Below, in pieces: positions 1 through 8,836 of a stretch of 64,000 bases of DNA. The position numbers and the translations under genes are program-made. Below the pieces are notes generated by a model that saw only the letters and a program-made list of their open reading frames with translations, did no database searches and had not been told where the DNA came from. The stretch comes from Shinella fusca (GTDB lineage Bacteria; Pseudomonadota; Alphaproteobacteria; Rhizobiales; Rhizobiaceae): assembly GCF_014203155.1 (NCBI RefSeq), contig NZ_JACHIK010000013.1:1-64000 (forward strand). The letters are read 5' to 3'. Position 1 is the first letter of the stretch. The number at the start of each line of letters is the position of its first letter.

Positions 1-67
1 CTGCGGTCTCTCATCCGCCACCGCAATCGGCAATACAGCGCCAATCCCGGGCAAAGGGAAGTTACAA

Positions 68-94
68 AGGTGGCCGGCAGGCCGGATGAGGGGC
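68..94. repeat. Partial copy of rhizobial intergenic palindromic repeat
   Basis: The stretch reads as the right half of the same repeat found complete at 55256-55416: a GTGGCCGGCAGGCCGGATGAGGGGC-like end, with no intact matching left half. A degenerate left half may lie at 10-24. It is intergenic and non-coding. Confidence 0.55.
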
Positions 95-107
95 GGCCAA
101 AGAACAC

Positions 108-138
108 AAAAGGCCGGGATCCTGCGATCCCGGCCTTT
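108..138 (-). terminator. Rho-independent terminator of the marR gene
   Basis: A perfect 13-bp stem (109-121 with 126-138, loop CTGC) is followed on the minus strand by a T-rich stretch. It lies 26 bases beyond the MarR stop codon and fits a strong intrinsic terminator. Confidence 0.85.
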
Positions 139-163
139 CCAGTTCGTCTTTCCGTCGGGGCTG

Positions 164-658
164 TCAGTCGACGGCTTCCAATGAACGGATCGGTGCCATG
201 TCGGCAGCGCCCGCGTTCTTGTCTCTTTCCCGTTGCAGCGCCTCGGTCTTCTCGCTGAGACAGCGGATGATTTCCTTGAGCTGCTGCTTCTGTTCCTCGG
301 TGAGGACGGCGAAGATCGCCTCGATCGTCTTGTGCTGCGGCTGCTGGGCGGCCGAAATGACGGTCCGGCCCATATCCGTGATCGAGACGATCTTGGCACG
401 GCGGTCCTTCGGGTCGGGCTCGCGCTTGACCAGCTTGTCACGCTCGAGACCGTCGATCGCTTCCGTCACCGTGCGGGGTGCGAAACCAAGAGCGCAGGCG
501 ATATCCGTCGACCGTTGCGGGCCCTGACATTCCAGAAGAAGCAGGAACTTGCTGCGGGCGAGCGACACACCTTCGTCCATCATGCACTCGTTCACCAGGC
601 GGCTGACCTGATGGTAGAGCTTGAACATGCCCTGGGAGATTTCTATCGTGCTACTCAT
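164..658 (-). CDS. MarR family transcriptional regulator
   Basis: This 164-residue protein has the MarR layout: an N-terminal helix (MSSTIEISQGMFKLY), a central winged helix-turn-helix (GPQRSTDIACALGFAPRTVT, then an EAIDGLERDKLVKREPDPKDRRAK wing carrying the family's D-x-R-x-x-x signature), and C-terminal dimerisation helices. MarR proteins usually repress a neighbouring or their own gene in response to small phenolic ligands or oxidants. The start at 658 is chosen because a consensus-like promoter lies directly upstream; longer readings would run through that promoter. The divergent neighbour is the sbcD-like gene, but the target cannot be read from the sequence. A strong terminator follows the gene. 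Confidence 0.9.
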   Translation of the reverse strand: MSSTIEISQGMFKLYHQVSRLVNECMMDEGVSLARSKFLLLLECQGPQRSTDIACALGFAPRTVTEAIDGLERDKLVKREPDPKDRRAKIVSITDMGRTVISAAQQPQHKTIEAIFAVLTEEQKQQLKEIIRCLSEKTEALQRERDKNAGAADMAPIRSLEAVD

Positions 659-665
659 GAGGTGG

Positions 666-694
666 AATATAGGTATTATGAGGGACCATGTCAA
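666..694 (-). promoter_or_regulatory. Sigma70-type promoter of marR, possibly leaderless
   Basis: On the minus strand TTGACA (694-689) and TATATT (671-666) are separated by exactly 17 bases. The start codon at 658 is only 7 bases beyond the -10 hexamer, so the transcript would begin at or next to the ATG. No Shine-Dalgarno sequence is visible. Confidence 0.7.
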
Positions 695-875
695 AGGATC
701 GTAACGTTTTTCGATGAATTTGATCATAGATATTGAACGATCATCGTAAAGCCGCCCGGCCGTTATTTCCGCCTTCCCGGAAGGTTTTTTCCGGGGGCAT
801 GATTTCACCCTGCATAACCCGGCTCTTCGGCCTGCGGGCATTGACCCTTCGGGGCGTCGGGGCGATTGTCCGGCC

Positions 876-2168
876 ATGCCTTTCCGCTTCATCCACACGG
901 CCGACCTGCACCTCGATTCGCCGCTCACCTCCCTGGCCCTCCGCAATGCCGACCTCGGCGACCTGGTGCGCGGGGCGACCCGCACGGCGCTGGAGCGCAT
1001 CGTCGACATCGCGCTCGCCGAGGCGGTCGACGCGCTCGTGATCGCCGGCGATCTCTACGACGGCTCGCAGACCTCCATGGCGACGGCGCTCTTCCTGATG
1101 GCCGAGATGCGGCGGCTGGAGGCGGCGGGCATCCGCGTCTATCTCATCCGCGGCAATCACGATGCGCAGTCGCAGATCACCCGCGAGCTCACCTTCCCGC
1201 CGAACGTGCATGTCTTCGACGGACGGGGAAGGCCGGTGCGGGCGGGGGCGCTGGCGAACGGGCGCGAGGTCCATGTCCACGGCATCAGCTTCGCCAACCC
1301 GCACGCGCCGGCCTCGTTGCTGCCGTCCTTCCGCGCGCCGGTGGCCGATGCGGTCAATATCGGCCTGCTCCACACCAGCCTTGCCGGCGCAAGCCGCCAC
1401 GATCCTTACGCGCCCGTCAGCATCGCCGACCTCGCCGCGCACGGCTTCGACTATTGGGCGCTCGGCCATATCCACCAGCGCCGCGTGCATCTGGAAAAGC
1501 CGTGGATCGTCATGCCCGGCAACCCGCAGGGGCGCGACATCAACGAAAGCGGGCCGAAGGGCGTCACGCTCGTCACCGTGGAGGAGGACGGCACGATCGC
1601 CTGCGAGGAGCGCCCGGTCGCCGTCGCCGTCTTCGAGCGGCTGTCGGTGGACCTTGCCGGCGTCGACGACTGGCGCGGCATGCAGGAGCGGGCCGAGGCG
1701 GTGCTTGCCGCCGCGCTCGCCGCGACCGGCGGCGCCCATCTCGTCGCGACCGGCGGCGCCCATCTCGTCGCGCGCCTGACGCTGGCGGGCGCGACGCCGC
1801 TCGCCTGGCGCCTGCGCCGCGATGAGGACCTGCTGCTCGCCGAATTGCAGAATATCGCCGCCTCGCTCGGCTCCGGCTGGATCGAGGCGGTGGAGCTTGC
1901 CGTCACCGCCCCGCCGGTCGCCGAAGGGAGCGATGCCGGGCCGCTCTCCGAGCTTTCCCGCCTGATGCACGCGGACGTCACCCTCAGTCATGCCTATCGC
2001 GAGGAGCTGCGCGAAACGCTCGCCGATCTCCTGCGGCAATTGCCGAAGGAGGCGCGTCACCTTCTCGTGCCGGACGAGGTGGCGGAGGAGGGGCTGATCG
2101 CCGAGCTTGCCCGCGAGGGGGCCGATACAGTGCTCGCCCGCCTCGGCGGCGAGCGGGAAGGGGCCTGA
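876..2168 (+). CDS. DNA repair metallophosphoesterase, SbcD/YhaO type
   Basis: This 430-residue calcineurin-like phosphoesterase has the family metal-binding motifs near the N terminus: D10-L-H12, G58-D59 and GNHD (93-96), with later LLHTS and ALGHIH histidines. It is the nuclease partner expected for the ATPase that follows, with which it almost overlaps (stop 2166-2168, next ATG 2170). Together they resemble the Mre11/Rad50-like SbcCD or YhaON pair that processes DNA ends and hairpins. Residues 283-298 are an exact duplication of ATGGAHLV, encoded by a perfect 24-bp tandem repeat. YhaO versus SbcD naming cannot be settled by eye. Confidence 0.9.
   Translation: MPFRFIHTADLHLDSPLTSLALRNADLGDLVRGATRTALERIVDIALAEAVDALVIAGDLYDGSQTSMATALFLMAEMRRLEAAGIRVYLIRGNHDAQSQITRELTFPPNVHVFDGRGRPVRAGALANGREVHVHGISFANPHAPASLLPSFRAPVADAVNIGLLHTSLAGASRHDPYAPVSIADLAAHGFDYWALGHIHQRRVHLEKPWIVMPGNPQGRDINESGPKGVTLVTVEEDGTIACEERPVAVAVFERLSVDLAGVDDWRGMQERAEAVLAAALAATGGAHLVATGGAHLVARLTLAGATPLAWRLRRDEDLLLAELQNIAASLGSGWIEAVELAVTAPPVAEGSDAGPLSELSRLMHADVTLSHAYREELRETLADLLRQLPKEARHLLVPDEVAEEGLIAELAREGADTVLARLGGEREGA
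1722..1769 (+). repeat. Perfect 24-bp tandem duplication inside the sbcD-like gene
   Basis: Two adjacent identical 24-bp units (1722-1745 and 1746-1769) encode ATGGAHLV twice in frame. The absence of any mismatch suggests recent slippage. Confidence 0.95.
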
Positions 2169-2169
2169 C

Positions 2170-5100
2170 ATGCGCCTCGACCGGCTCGACCTCGTCCGCT
2201 ACGGCAAGTTCACCGAGCGCAGCCTCGATTTCGGCGTGCCCCGGCCGGGCAAGCCGGATTTCCATCTCGTGCACGGCCCGAACGAGGCCGGCAAGTCGAC
2301 GCTCTTTTCCGCCTATCTCGACCTCCTCTTCGGCATCGAGAAGACGAGCGCCTACGGTTTCCTGCATCCTTATGCGCTGATGCGCGTCGGCGGGCGGCTT
2401 TCCATCGGCGCGGACGCCGTGGAGGCGTACCGGCTCAAGCGCAACCAGGGAACGCTTGTTTCCGCCGACGACCGGCCGCTGCCCGATACGCTCTTCGCCT
2501 CCGTCCTCGGCGGCATGGACCGCAGCGCCTACCGCACCATGTTCTCGCTCGACGACGAGAGCATCGAGAAGGGCGGCGAGGATATCCTGAAGAGCGAGGG
2601 CGAGCTTGGCGCCATGCTGTTCTCGGCAAGCTCCGGCCTTTCCGACATGGCCTCCGGCCTTGCCGCGCTGAAGGCGGAGGCGGACGATTTCTACCGGCCC
2701 GCCGGCCGCAAGCACGGGCTCTCCACGCTGAAAATCGAGATCGAGGCGCTGGCGGCCGAGCGCAAGGCGCTCGACGTCGCTGCCCGCGACTACGGTCTTC
2801 TCGTGCGCGAGCGCGACGAGGCCGCCCGGCGCCATGCGGAGGCGAGCGCCGAACGGGCCGAGGCACGCGCCGCGCTGGGGCAGGCCGAGCGCAGCCTTGA
2901 GGCGCTGCCCGCCCTTCGCCGCCTGCGCAGCCTCAGGGCCGAGCTCGGCGCCTTCGACCTCGGCGATTCCCCGCCGCCCGGCTGGCGCACCCTTCTGGGC
3001 GAGCTTGCCCGCGAGGAGGCGGAGATTGCCGCTCGGACCGAGGGCGTGGCTGCCGAGCGCGACCGTTCCGCCGAGGAACGTGCGGGCCTATCCGAGGATG
3101 CCGCGGTGCTGGAGGCCGAGGCCGATATCGCGGCCCTTGCCGGCTCCGCGCTGGAAGCCCGCTTCCGCACCGCCGCGATGGACCTTGCCGCGCGCGAGGG
3201 CGAGCGTGACCGGCTTGCCGCAACGCTTCGGGCGGAGATCGCCGCGCTCGGCCTTCCGCCGGAGACGGATCCGGCGGAAATCCTGCTGCCGCCCGGCCTC
3301 GGTGAAAAACTCACCGCGCAGCTTTCCCGCCGCGCCGCGCTTGCCGAGCGCGCCGAGGCCGCCCTTCGCGAGCGGGCCGAGGCGGAAAAGGCGCTGGAGG
3401 CCGCGCGCGCGGCGCAGGATTGCGGCGCGGAGGGCGATGAGGCGCAGCAAGTGGCGCTCGGCGCCGCGCTGCGCGCCGCTCGCTCCAGCGATCTTCCCGC
3501 ACGCCTGCGCGAAGCGCGTCGTCTTCTCGCCCTTGGCCGGCAGGAGGCCGAGGCGGCGATGGCGGGGCTTGCACCGTGGTCCGGCACGGCGGCGGCGCTC
3601 GCGGCCCTGCCGGTGCCGTCGTCTTCGGAACTTGAAAGCCTGCGCAAGCGGCGCGAGGCGGCGGAAGACGCCCTTCGCCGCCAGCAGGAGCAGGTCGCCG
3701 CCCTGACGCTCGAAAGTGCCGGCGCCAAGGCAAGGCTCGACGCGCTGCAGGCGGTAACGGGCGCTGCGGGCGAGGAGCAGGCGGGCCGCCTGCGCGCCGG
3801 GCGCGAGGAGGCGTGGCAGGCGCATCTCGCCCGTCTCGACCGCCAGACCGCCGCCGCCTTCGAGGCGGCGATGCGGGAGGACGACCGGGTGACGGATGCG
3901 CGCCTGCGCAGCGCCGACCGCCTCTCCGAAATCCGCCTGCTGGAGCGCAGCGTGGCGGAAGGCGCGGCGCGTCTTGCGGCGCTGGCCGGCGAGACGGAAC
4001 GGCTTGAGGCGGCGCGAACGGAGACGGATGCGGAGATCGCCGCCATCGCCCGCCGCTGCGGCCTGCCGGCGGAGACGCCCCTGCCGGAAACGGCGGGCTG
4101 GATCGAGCGCCGTTCGGCCGCGCTCGCCATGGCCGCCGATCTTGCCCGGTGCGGCACGGAGGCCGATGTGGTCGAGGAGGAGGCCAGGGCGACGCTCCTG
4201 CGGCTTGCCGGCCTGCTCGGGACGGATTTTCCCGCCGGAACCACGTTCGAGGAAGCCGTCTTCCTTGCGGAGGATCGCCTGGAGGCGCTGAAGGCGGCGG
4301 AAGCGCGCCGCCTTGCCGCCGCCGAGCGCCACACCCGTGCCACAGCCGATGCCGAAGCGCGCGGCAAGGCGGCAGGGGAGGCGGCGGACGCCCTTTCCGC
4401 ATGGCAGGCGGCATGGCAGCGGGACATCGCCGGCACATGGCTCACAACGGACCGGGCGCCGGGCGATCCGGAGCGCCTTGCCGCCCTTCTGCCCGCCCTG
4501 CAGGCGCTCGCCCGCACCGTCGAGCGGCACCGCGAACTGGAGCACCGCATCGCCGCCATGCGGCGCGACCAGGAGGATTATACCGGCCATGCGCAGCGGC
4601 TCGCCGGCCGGCTCGGCGAGGCGTTCGACGCGGCGGACCCCCTTGCCGCGGTTGCGAGCCTTAACCGCCGGCTCGCCGCGGCGAAAGCGGTGCACGACCG
4701 GCGCGCGGCGCTCGACAAGGCGCTGGCGCGGCTCGGCGAGGAGGCCCGCACGCTGGAGGAGCGCCGGGCGGCGCTTGCCGCGCGGCTTTCGGAGATTTTC
4801 GCCGTCCTCGGCTGCGCCAGCCTCGCAGAGGCGGAAATCCTCCTGGAATCCTATCGCCGGCGCGACGATCTTCTCGACCGCATCGGCGAGGCGGCGCGCG
4901 ACCTTGCCCGGCAGATGCGCCTGGAAACCGCCGAGGAGGCGGAGGCCGCCCTGTCGGCGGTCGACGAGGACCAGCTTGCGGGCGAGCGGGCCGATCTTGC
5001 CGCACGGCTCGACGATCTCGACCGCGCGGTGGAGGAGCAGCACCTTGCAAAGGCCCGCGCCGACGAGGCCCTGTCGAAGATCGCCGGCAGCGATGCGGCG

Positions 5101-5628
5101 GCGGCGCTGGAGGAGCGGCGGCGCACGGCGCTCGTCGATCTTGCCGAGCGTTCGCGGCGCTACCTTGCCACGCGCGCCGGCATCCTTGCGGCCGAGCAGG
5201 CGCTGCGGCTCTACCGCGAGCGCCACCGCAGCCGGATGATGGAGCGCGCCTCGCACACCTTCCGCGCCATCACGGGCGGGGAATATGCGGGCCTTTCGAC
5301 GGTGCTGGAGAAGGACGGCGAGTTCCTCGTCGCCAATGCCGCCTCAGGCGCCTCGAAGCTCGCGAAGGACCTTTCCAAGGGCACGCGCTTCCAGCTCTAT
5401 CTCGCGCTGCGCGTGGCGGGCTACCATGAGATCGCCGAAACCCGCGAGACCGTGCCCTTCATCGCCGACGACATCATGGAGACCTTCGACGACGGGCGCG
5501 CGCTCAATGCCCTGCGCGTCATGGGCGAGATGGCAAGGGGCGGGCAGGTGATCTACCTCACGCACCACCGGCACCTGCGCGATCTGGCGCGGGAAGCCTG
5601 CCCGGACGTCACGGTCCACGAGCTGTAA
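2170..5628 (+). CDS. Rad50/SbcC-like AAA ATPase, YhaN type
   Basis: This 1152-residue protein has split ATPase halves around a very long alanine/glutamate/arginine-rich coiled coil (about residues 170-1000). The N terminus carries a Walker A loop (GPNEAGKS, residues 36-43). The C terminus has an ABC-type signature region (LSKGTRFQLYLALRVAG) and a Walker B/D-loop (PFIADDIMETFDD), followed by the switch histidines LTHHRHL. It should pair with the phosphoesterase immediately upstream to form an ATP-driven DNA-end-processing nuclease in the cytoplasm. The start at 2170 matches the MRLDRLDLVRYGKF opening typical of the family. Confidence 0.92.
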   Translation: MRLDRLDLVRYGKFTERSLDFGVPRPGKPDFHLVHGPNEAGKSTLFSAYLDLLFGIEKTSAYGFLHPYALMRVGGRLSIGADAVEAYRLKRNQGTLVSADDRPLPDTLFASVLGGMDRSAYRTMFSLDDESIEKGGEDILKSEGELGAMLFSASSGLSDMASGLAALKAEADDFYRPAGRKHGLSTLKIEIEALAAERKALDVAARDYGLLVRERDEAARRHAEASAERAEARAALGQAERSLEALPALRRLRSLRAELGAFDLGDSPPPGWRTLLGELAREEAEIAARTEGVAAERDRSAEERAGLSEDAAVLEAEADIAALAGSALEARFRTAAMDLAAREGERDRLAATLRAEIAALGLPPETDPAEILLPPGLGEKLTAQLSRRAALAERAEAALRERAEAEKALEAARAAQDCGAEGDEAQQVALGAALRAARSSDLPARLREARRLLALGRQEAEAAMAGLAPWSGTAAALAALPVPSSSELESLRKRREAAEDALRRQQEQVAALTLESAGAKARLDALQAVTGAAGEEQAGRLRAGREEAWQAHLARLDRQTAAAFEAAMREDDRVTDARLRSADRLSEIRLLERSVAEGAARLAALAGETERLEAARTETDAEIAAIARRCGLPAETPLPETAGWIERRSAALAMAADLARCGTEADVVEEEARATLLRLAGLLGTDFPAGTTFEEAVFLAEDRLEALKAAEARRLAAAERHTRATADAEARGKAAGEAADALSAWQAAWQRDIAGTWLTTDRAPGDPERLAALLPALQALARTVERHRELEHRIAAMRRDQEDYTGHAQRLAGRLGEAFDAADPLAAVASLNRRLAAAKAVHDRRAALDKALARLGEEARTLEERRAALAARLSEIFAVLGCASLAEAEILLESYRRRDDLLDRIGEAARDLARQMRLETAEEAEAALSAVDEDQLAGERADLAARLDDLDRAVEEQHLAKARADEALSKIAGSDAAAALEERRRTALVDLAERSRRYLATRAGILAAEQALRLYRERHRSRMMERASHTFRAITGGEYAGLSTVLEKDGEFLVANAASGASKLAKDLSKGTRFQLYLALRVAGYHEIAETRETVPFIADDIMETFDDGRALNALRVMGEMARGGQVIYLTHHRHLRDLAREACPDVTVHEL

Positions 5629-5776
5629 CGGACGCCCCGCCGGGCGCGGAACTTGACTCGCCCGGCGGTAAATGGTTCTTGGCGCACCATCTGCGCCGTG
5701 CGAAGCCTGCTTCGCGCGACCTTCCGCCTTCGATGAACGGACAGGCATGAACATGAGGACCGGGAAAGAGGCGACG

Positions 5777-6169
5777 ATGTGGGAGCGGGGTCTTGCGCCT
5801 GCCGGCTTCCTCGTGCTGCTTTTCACCCTCTTCCTCTCGCAGTTCTCCCTGCCCGACAGTGCACGCACCGCAGGCCATCCGCAGCGTGCCGCCGCGGAAG
5901 GGGGCGTCGCGCCGTCGCCGCTTTCGCCTTCCGGCGACGATCTCTGGTTCCCGGCGAGCGGCCATGCCGAGCGGCGGACGGCCAAGGCGAAGGCCGGCCT
6001 TGAAAGCGGCAATGCCGGCGGCAAGGCTCTCCTGCCCGGCACGGGCTTCCTTGCCTATCCCTTCGAGACGGCGGCTTTGCTGGTCTTCGTCCTTGCCGAC
6101 GATGCGGCCCCGGCGCGTGCAGCCACCGCGTTCTTCAGAAGCCGTGCGCCTCCGGCCCTTGCCGGTTGA
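5777..6169 (+). CDS. Small membrane-anchored hypothetical protein
   Basis: No family was recognised. From the ATG at 5777 (AAAGAGG seven bases upstream) it gives 130 residues with one hydrophobic segment near the N terminus (FLVLLFTLFLSQFSL), then a low-complexity Ala/Gly/Pro-rich tail. Earlier in-frame ATGs at 5747 and 5753 are possible. It lies between the YhaN-like gene and secDF, all on the same strand. Coding potential is moderate: the composition matches the neighbours, but the tail has little structure. Confidence 0.45.
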   Translation: MWERGLAPAGFLVLLFTLFLSQFSLPDSARTAGHPQRAAAEGGVAPSPLSPSGDDLWFPASGHAERRTAKAKAGLESGNAGGKALLPGTGFLAYPFETAALLVFVLADDAAPARAATAFFRSRAPPALAG

Positions 6170-6271
6170 GGCTCCGTGGCGCCGGTTGCGCGCCATTCGA
6201 TGACATTCCGATCCCAGCGGACGGCGTCGGCCTGAGGGCGCGCCGTTCCGGCAGTTGAAGTGGAACACCCA

Positions 6272-8800
6272 ATGAAAACCTCCAAGTGGGCCCTGATGGT
6301 CTACGCCGTCATCATCCTTTTCGGGATGCTCGCGGCCGTGCCCAACGTGCTGACGTCTGAGCAGCAGGCGAAATTCGGGCGCTACCTGCCCGCCAACCCC
6401 GTCACCCTCGGCCTCGACCTGAAGGGCGGCTCGCACCTCGTCCTCGAGGTGGATTCCGCCGCGCTGCGCAAGGCGCGCATGGATACGCTCCTCAACGACG
6501 CCCGCGCCATCCTGCGCAAGGCCGGCGAGCGGGCCTCGGCCGCCCGCCTCAACGGCGCCACGCTGACGATCACGCTGCCCGACCAGGACGCGCTCGACAA
6601 GGTGCTGCCGGAAGTGCGCAAGCTTGCCGCGCCTGCCTCCGCGCTCGGCTTCGGCGGCGGCTCGGCCGATATCGACGTCGCCACGAGCGGCACCGTCATC
6701 AACGTGACGCTGACGGAAGCCGGCATCAACGAGCGCATGTCGGCCGCCGTCGAGCAGAGCCTCGAGATCATCCGCCGCCGCGTCGACCAGGTCGGCGTTG
6801 CCGAACCGCTCATCCAGCGCGTCGGCGGCGACCGCATCCTCGTCCAGCTTCCGGGCCTCCAGGACCCGACGCGCCTTCGCCAGCTGCTCGGCTCGACCGC
6901 GCAGATGAGCTTCCACATGGTCGACCAGAGCGTCGATCCGAACGGCGTCGCCCCGCGCGGCGTGCTGATCCTGCCCGGCGCCAACGACGGCCGGAAGTAT
7001 GCGGTCGAGGAGCGCGTCGCGATCTCCGGCGACCGCCTTGCCGACGCCAAGGCAGGCTTCGACCAGCGCACGAACGAGCCGATCGTCTCGTTCACCTTCG
7101 ATTCCACCGGCGCGCGCCAGTTCGCGGAAGTCACCCAGGCCAATGTCGGCAAGCCCTTCGCCATCGTCCTCGACGGCAAGGTGTTGACGGCGCCGGTCAT
7201 CCGCGAGCCGATCCTCGGCGGCCAGGGCCAGATCTCGGGCAACTTCAACCCGCAGGAAGCGACCGTCCTTTCGGCGCTGCTGCGCTCGGGCGCCCTGCCG
7301 GCCCCGCTCACCATCATCGAGGAGCGCACCGTCGGCCCGAACCTCGGTTCGGACTCGATCCGCATGGGCCTCTATACGGGTCTTGCCGGCCTTGCCGCCG
7401 TCGTCGTGATGATGCAGGTGCTCTACGGCTCCTGGGGCCTCATCGCCAATCTCGGCCTCGTGCTGCACACGATCCTGACCATCGGCCTGCTCGGCCTTCT
7501 CGGCTCGACGCTGACGCTGCCCGGCATCGCCGGCATCATCCTCGGCATCGGCATGGCCGTGGACGCCAACATCCTCATCAACGCCCGTATCCGTGAAGAG
7601 ACGGCGGGCGGGGCGGGGGCCATGAAAGCGCTCGATGTCGGCTTCAACAAGGCCTACGCCACCATCGTCGACGGCAACATGACCACCATGGTGGGCATGA
7701 TCCTGCTCTTCATGTTCGGCTCGGGTCCGGTGCGCGGCTTCGCCATCACCATGATCATCGGCCTTGCCATCTCCATGTTCACCTCGATCACCTTCGTGCG
7801 CCTGCTGATGCGCGAAGTGGTCATCCGCAGCAAGATGAAGAAGATCAACATCCATTCGATCTTCGGCCAGGTCTGGAGCATCCCGAGCTTCTCCTTCATG
7901 CGCGGGCGCTATATCGCGATCGCGACGTCTGCGATCATCTCGACCAGCTCGATCGTCCTGTTCTTCACGCCGGGCCTCAACTACGGCATCGACTTCGTCG
8001 GCGGCATCCAGGTGGAGGCGACCTCCAAGGCGCCGATCGACCTTGCCGTGCTGCGCAAGAAGATGGAGGACCTGAACCTCGGCGAAGTGGCGCTGCAGGA
8101 ATTCGGCCAGGGCACGTCCGTCCTCGTGCGCGTCCAGCGTCAGCCGGGCGGCGAAGCGGTGCAGACCGCCGCGCTCCAGGAAATCCGCAACGGCGTTGCC
8201 GAAGTGATCCCGGACGCCAGCTTCGAGCGCACGGAAGTGGTCGGCCCGACGGTCAGCACCGAGCTTGCCCGCTCCGGCTTCCTTGCCGTCGGCCTCGGCA
8301 TGCTGGCGATCCTGATCTACATCTGGTGGCGCTTCGAATGGCACTTCGCCGTGGGCGCCATCGTCACGCTGGTGCTGGACATCACCAAGATGATCGGCTT
8401 CTTCTCGCTGATGCAGATCGACTTCAACCTGACGGCCATCGCCGCCGTGCTGACGCTGATCGGCTATTCCGTGAACGACAAGGTAGTGGTCTACGACCGC
8501 ATGCGCGAGAACCTGCGCAAGTACAAGACGATGCCGTTCTCCGACCTCATCGACCTGTCGATCAACCAGGTGATCATGCGATGCATCTTCACCTCGCTCG
8601 CCGTCGCGGCCTCGCTGCTGCCGATGGCGATCTGGGGCGGCGACACGGTCAAGCCCTTCGCCTGGCCGATGCTCTTCGGCGTCGTCGTGGCGACGACGTC
8701 GTCGATCTATATCGGCGGCCCGATCCTGCTCTTCCTCAGCCGTTACTGGAAGGATCGCAGCGCGACGCGCACGGCCGACGCGCCGGCGGCGGAGGCTTGA
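6272..8800 (+). CDS. secDF: Protein translocase SecDF (SecD-SecF fusion)
   Basis: This 842-residue fusion of SecD and SecF uses the proton-motive force to complete Sec-dependent export across the inner membrane. The SecD half has the N-terminal TM helix, the GLDLKGGSHLVLEVD motif and the periplasmic P1 domain. Its TM bundle contains the GIILGIGMAVDANILINARIREE proton-channel motif. The SecF half begins near residue 510 and repeats the plan (GIDFVGGIQVE; IGYSVNDKVVVYDRMREN). ATG 6272 is preferred over the in-frame GTG at 6260 because AAGTGGA lies upstream of it. The gene ends at a convergent terminator. Confidence 0.97.
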   Translation: MKTSKWALMVYAVIILFGMLAAVPNVLTSEQQAKFGRYLPANPVTLGLDLKGGSHLVLEVDSAALRKARMDTLLNDARAILRKAGERASAARLNGATLTITLPDQDALDKVLPEVRKLAAPASALGFGGGSADIDVATSGTVINVTLTEAGINERMSAAVEQSLEIIRRRVDQVGVAEPLIQRVGGDRILVQLPGLQDPTRLRQLLGSTAQMSFHMVDQSVDPNGVAPRGVLILPGANDGRKYAVEERVAISGDRLADAKAGFDQRTNEPIVSFTFDSTGARQFAEVTQANVGKPFAIVLDGKVLTAPVIREPILGGQGQISGNFNPQEATVLSALLRSGALPAPLTIIEERTVGPNLGSDSIRMGLYTGLAGLAAVVVMMQVLYGSWGLIANLGLVLHTILTIGLLGLLGSTLTLPGIAGIILGIGMAVDANILINARIREETAGGAGAMKALDVGFNKAYATIVDGNMTTMVGMILLFMFGSGPVRGFAITMIIGLAISMFTSITFVRLLMREVVIRSKMKKINIHSIFGQVWSIPSFSFMRGRYIAIATSAIISTSSIVLFFTPGLNYGIDFVGGIQVEATSKAPIDLAVLRKKMEDLNLGEVALQEFGQGTSVLVRVQRQPGGEAVQTAALQEIRNGVAEVIPDASFERTEVVGPTVSTELARSGFLAVGLGMLAILIYIWWRFEWHFAVGAIVTLVLDITKMIGFFSLMQIDFNLTAIAAVLTLIGYSVNDKVVVYDRMRENLRKYKTMPFSDLIDLSINQVIMRCIFTSLAVAASLLPMAIWGGDTVKPFAWPMLFGVVVATTSSIYIGGPILLFLSRYWKDRSATRTADAPAAEA

Positions 8801-8807
8801 ATGCAGA

Positions 8808-8830
8808 ACGGGCGCCCTTGAGGCGCCCGT
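8808..8830. terminator. Bidirectional intrinsic terminator between convergent genes
   Basis: A 9-bp GC-rich perfect stem (8808-8816 with 8822-8830) is followed by TTTCGTTT on the plus strand. It lies between the stops of secDF (8800) and the minus-strand oxidoreductase (8837) and can serve both. Confidence 0.8.
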
Positions 8831-8836
8831 TTCGTT

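Noticed and set aside
5609-8344. 911-codon minus-strand frame opposite secDF
   Set aside because: It is an antisense shadow rich in Asp/Arg/His; the plus strand encodes clear SecDF motifs.
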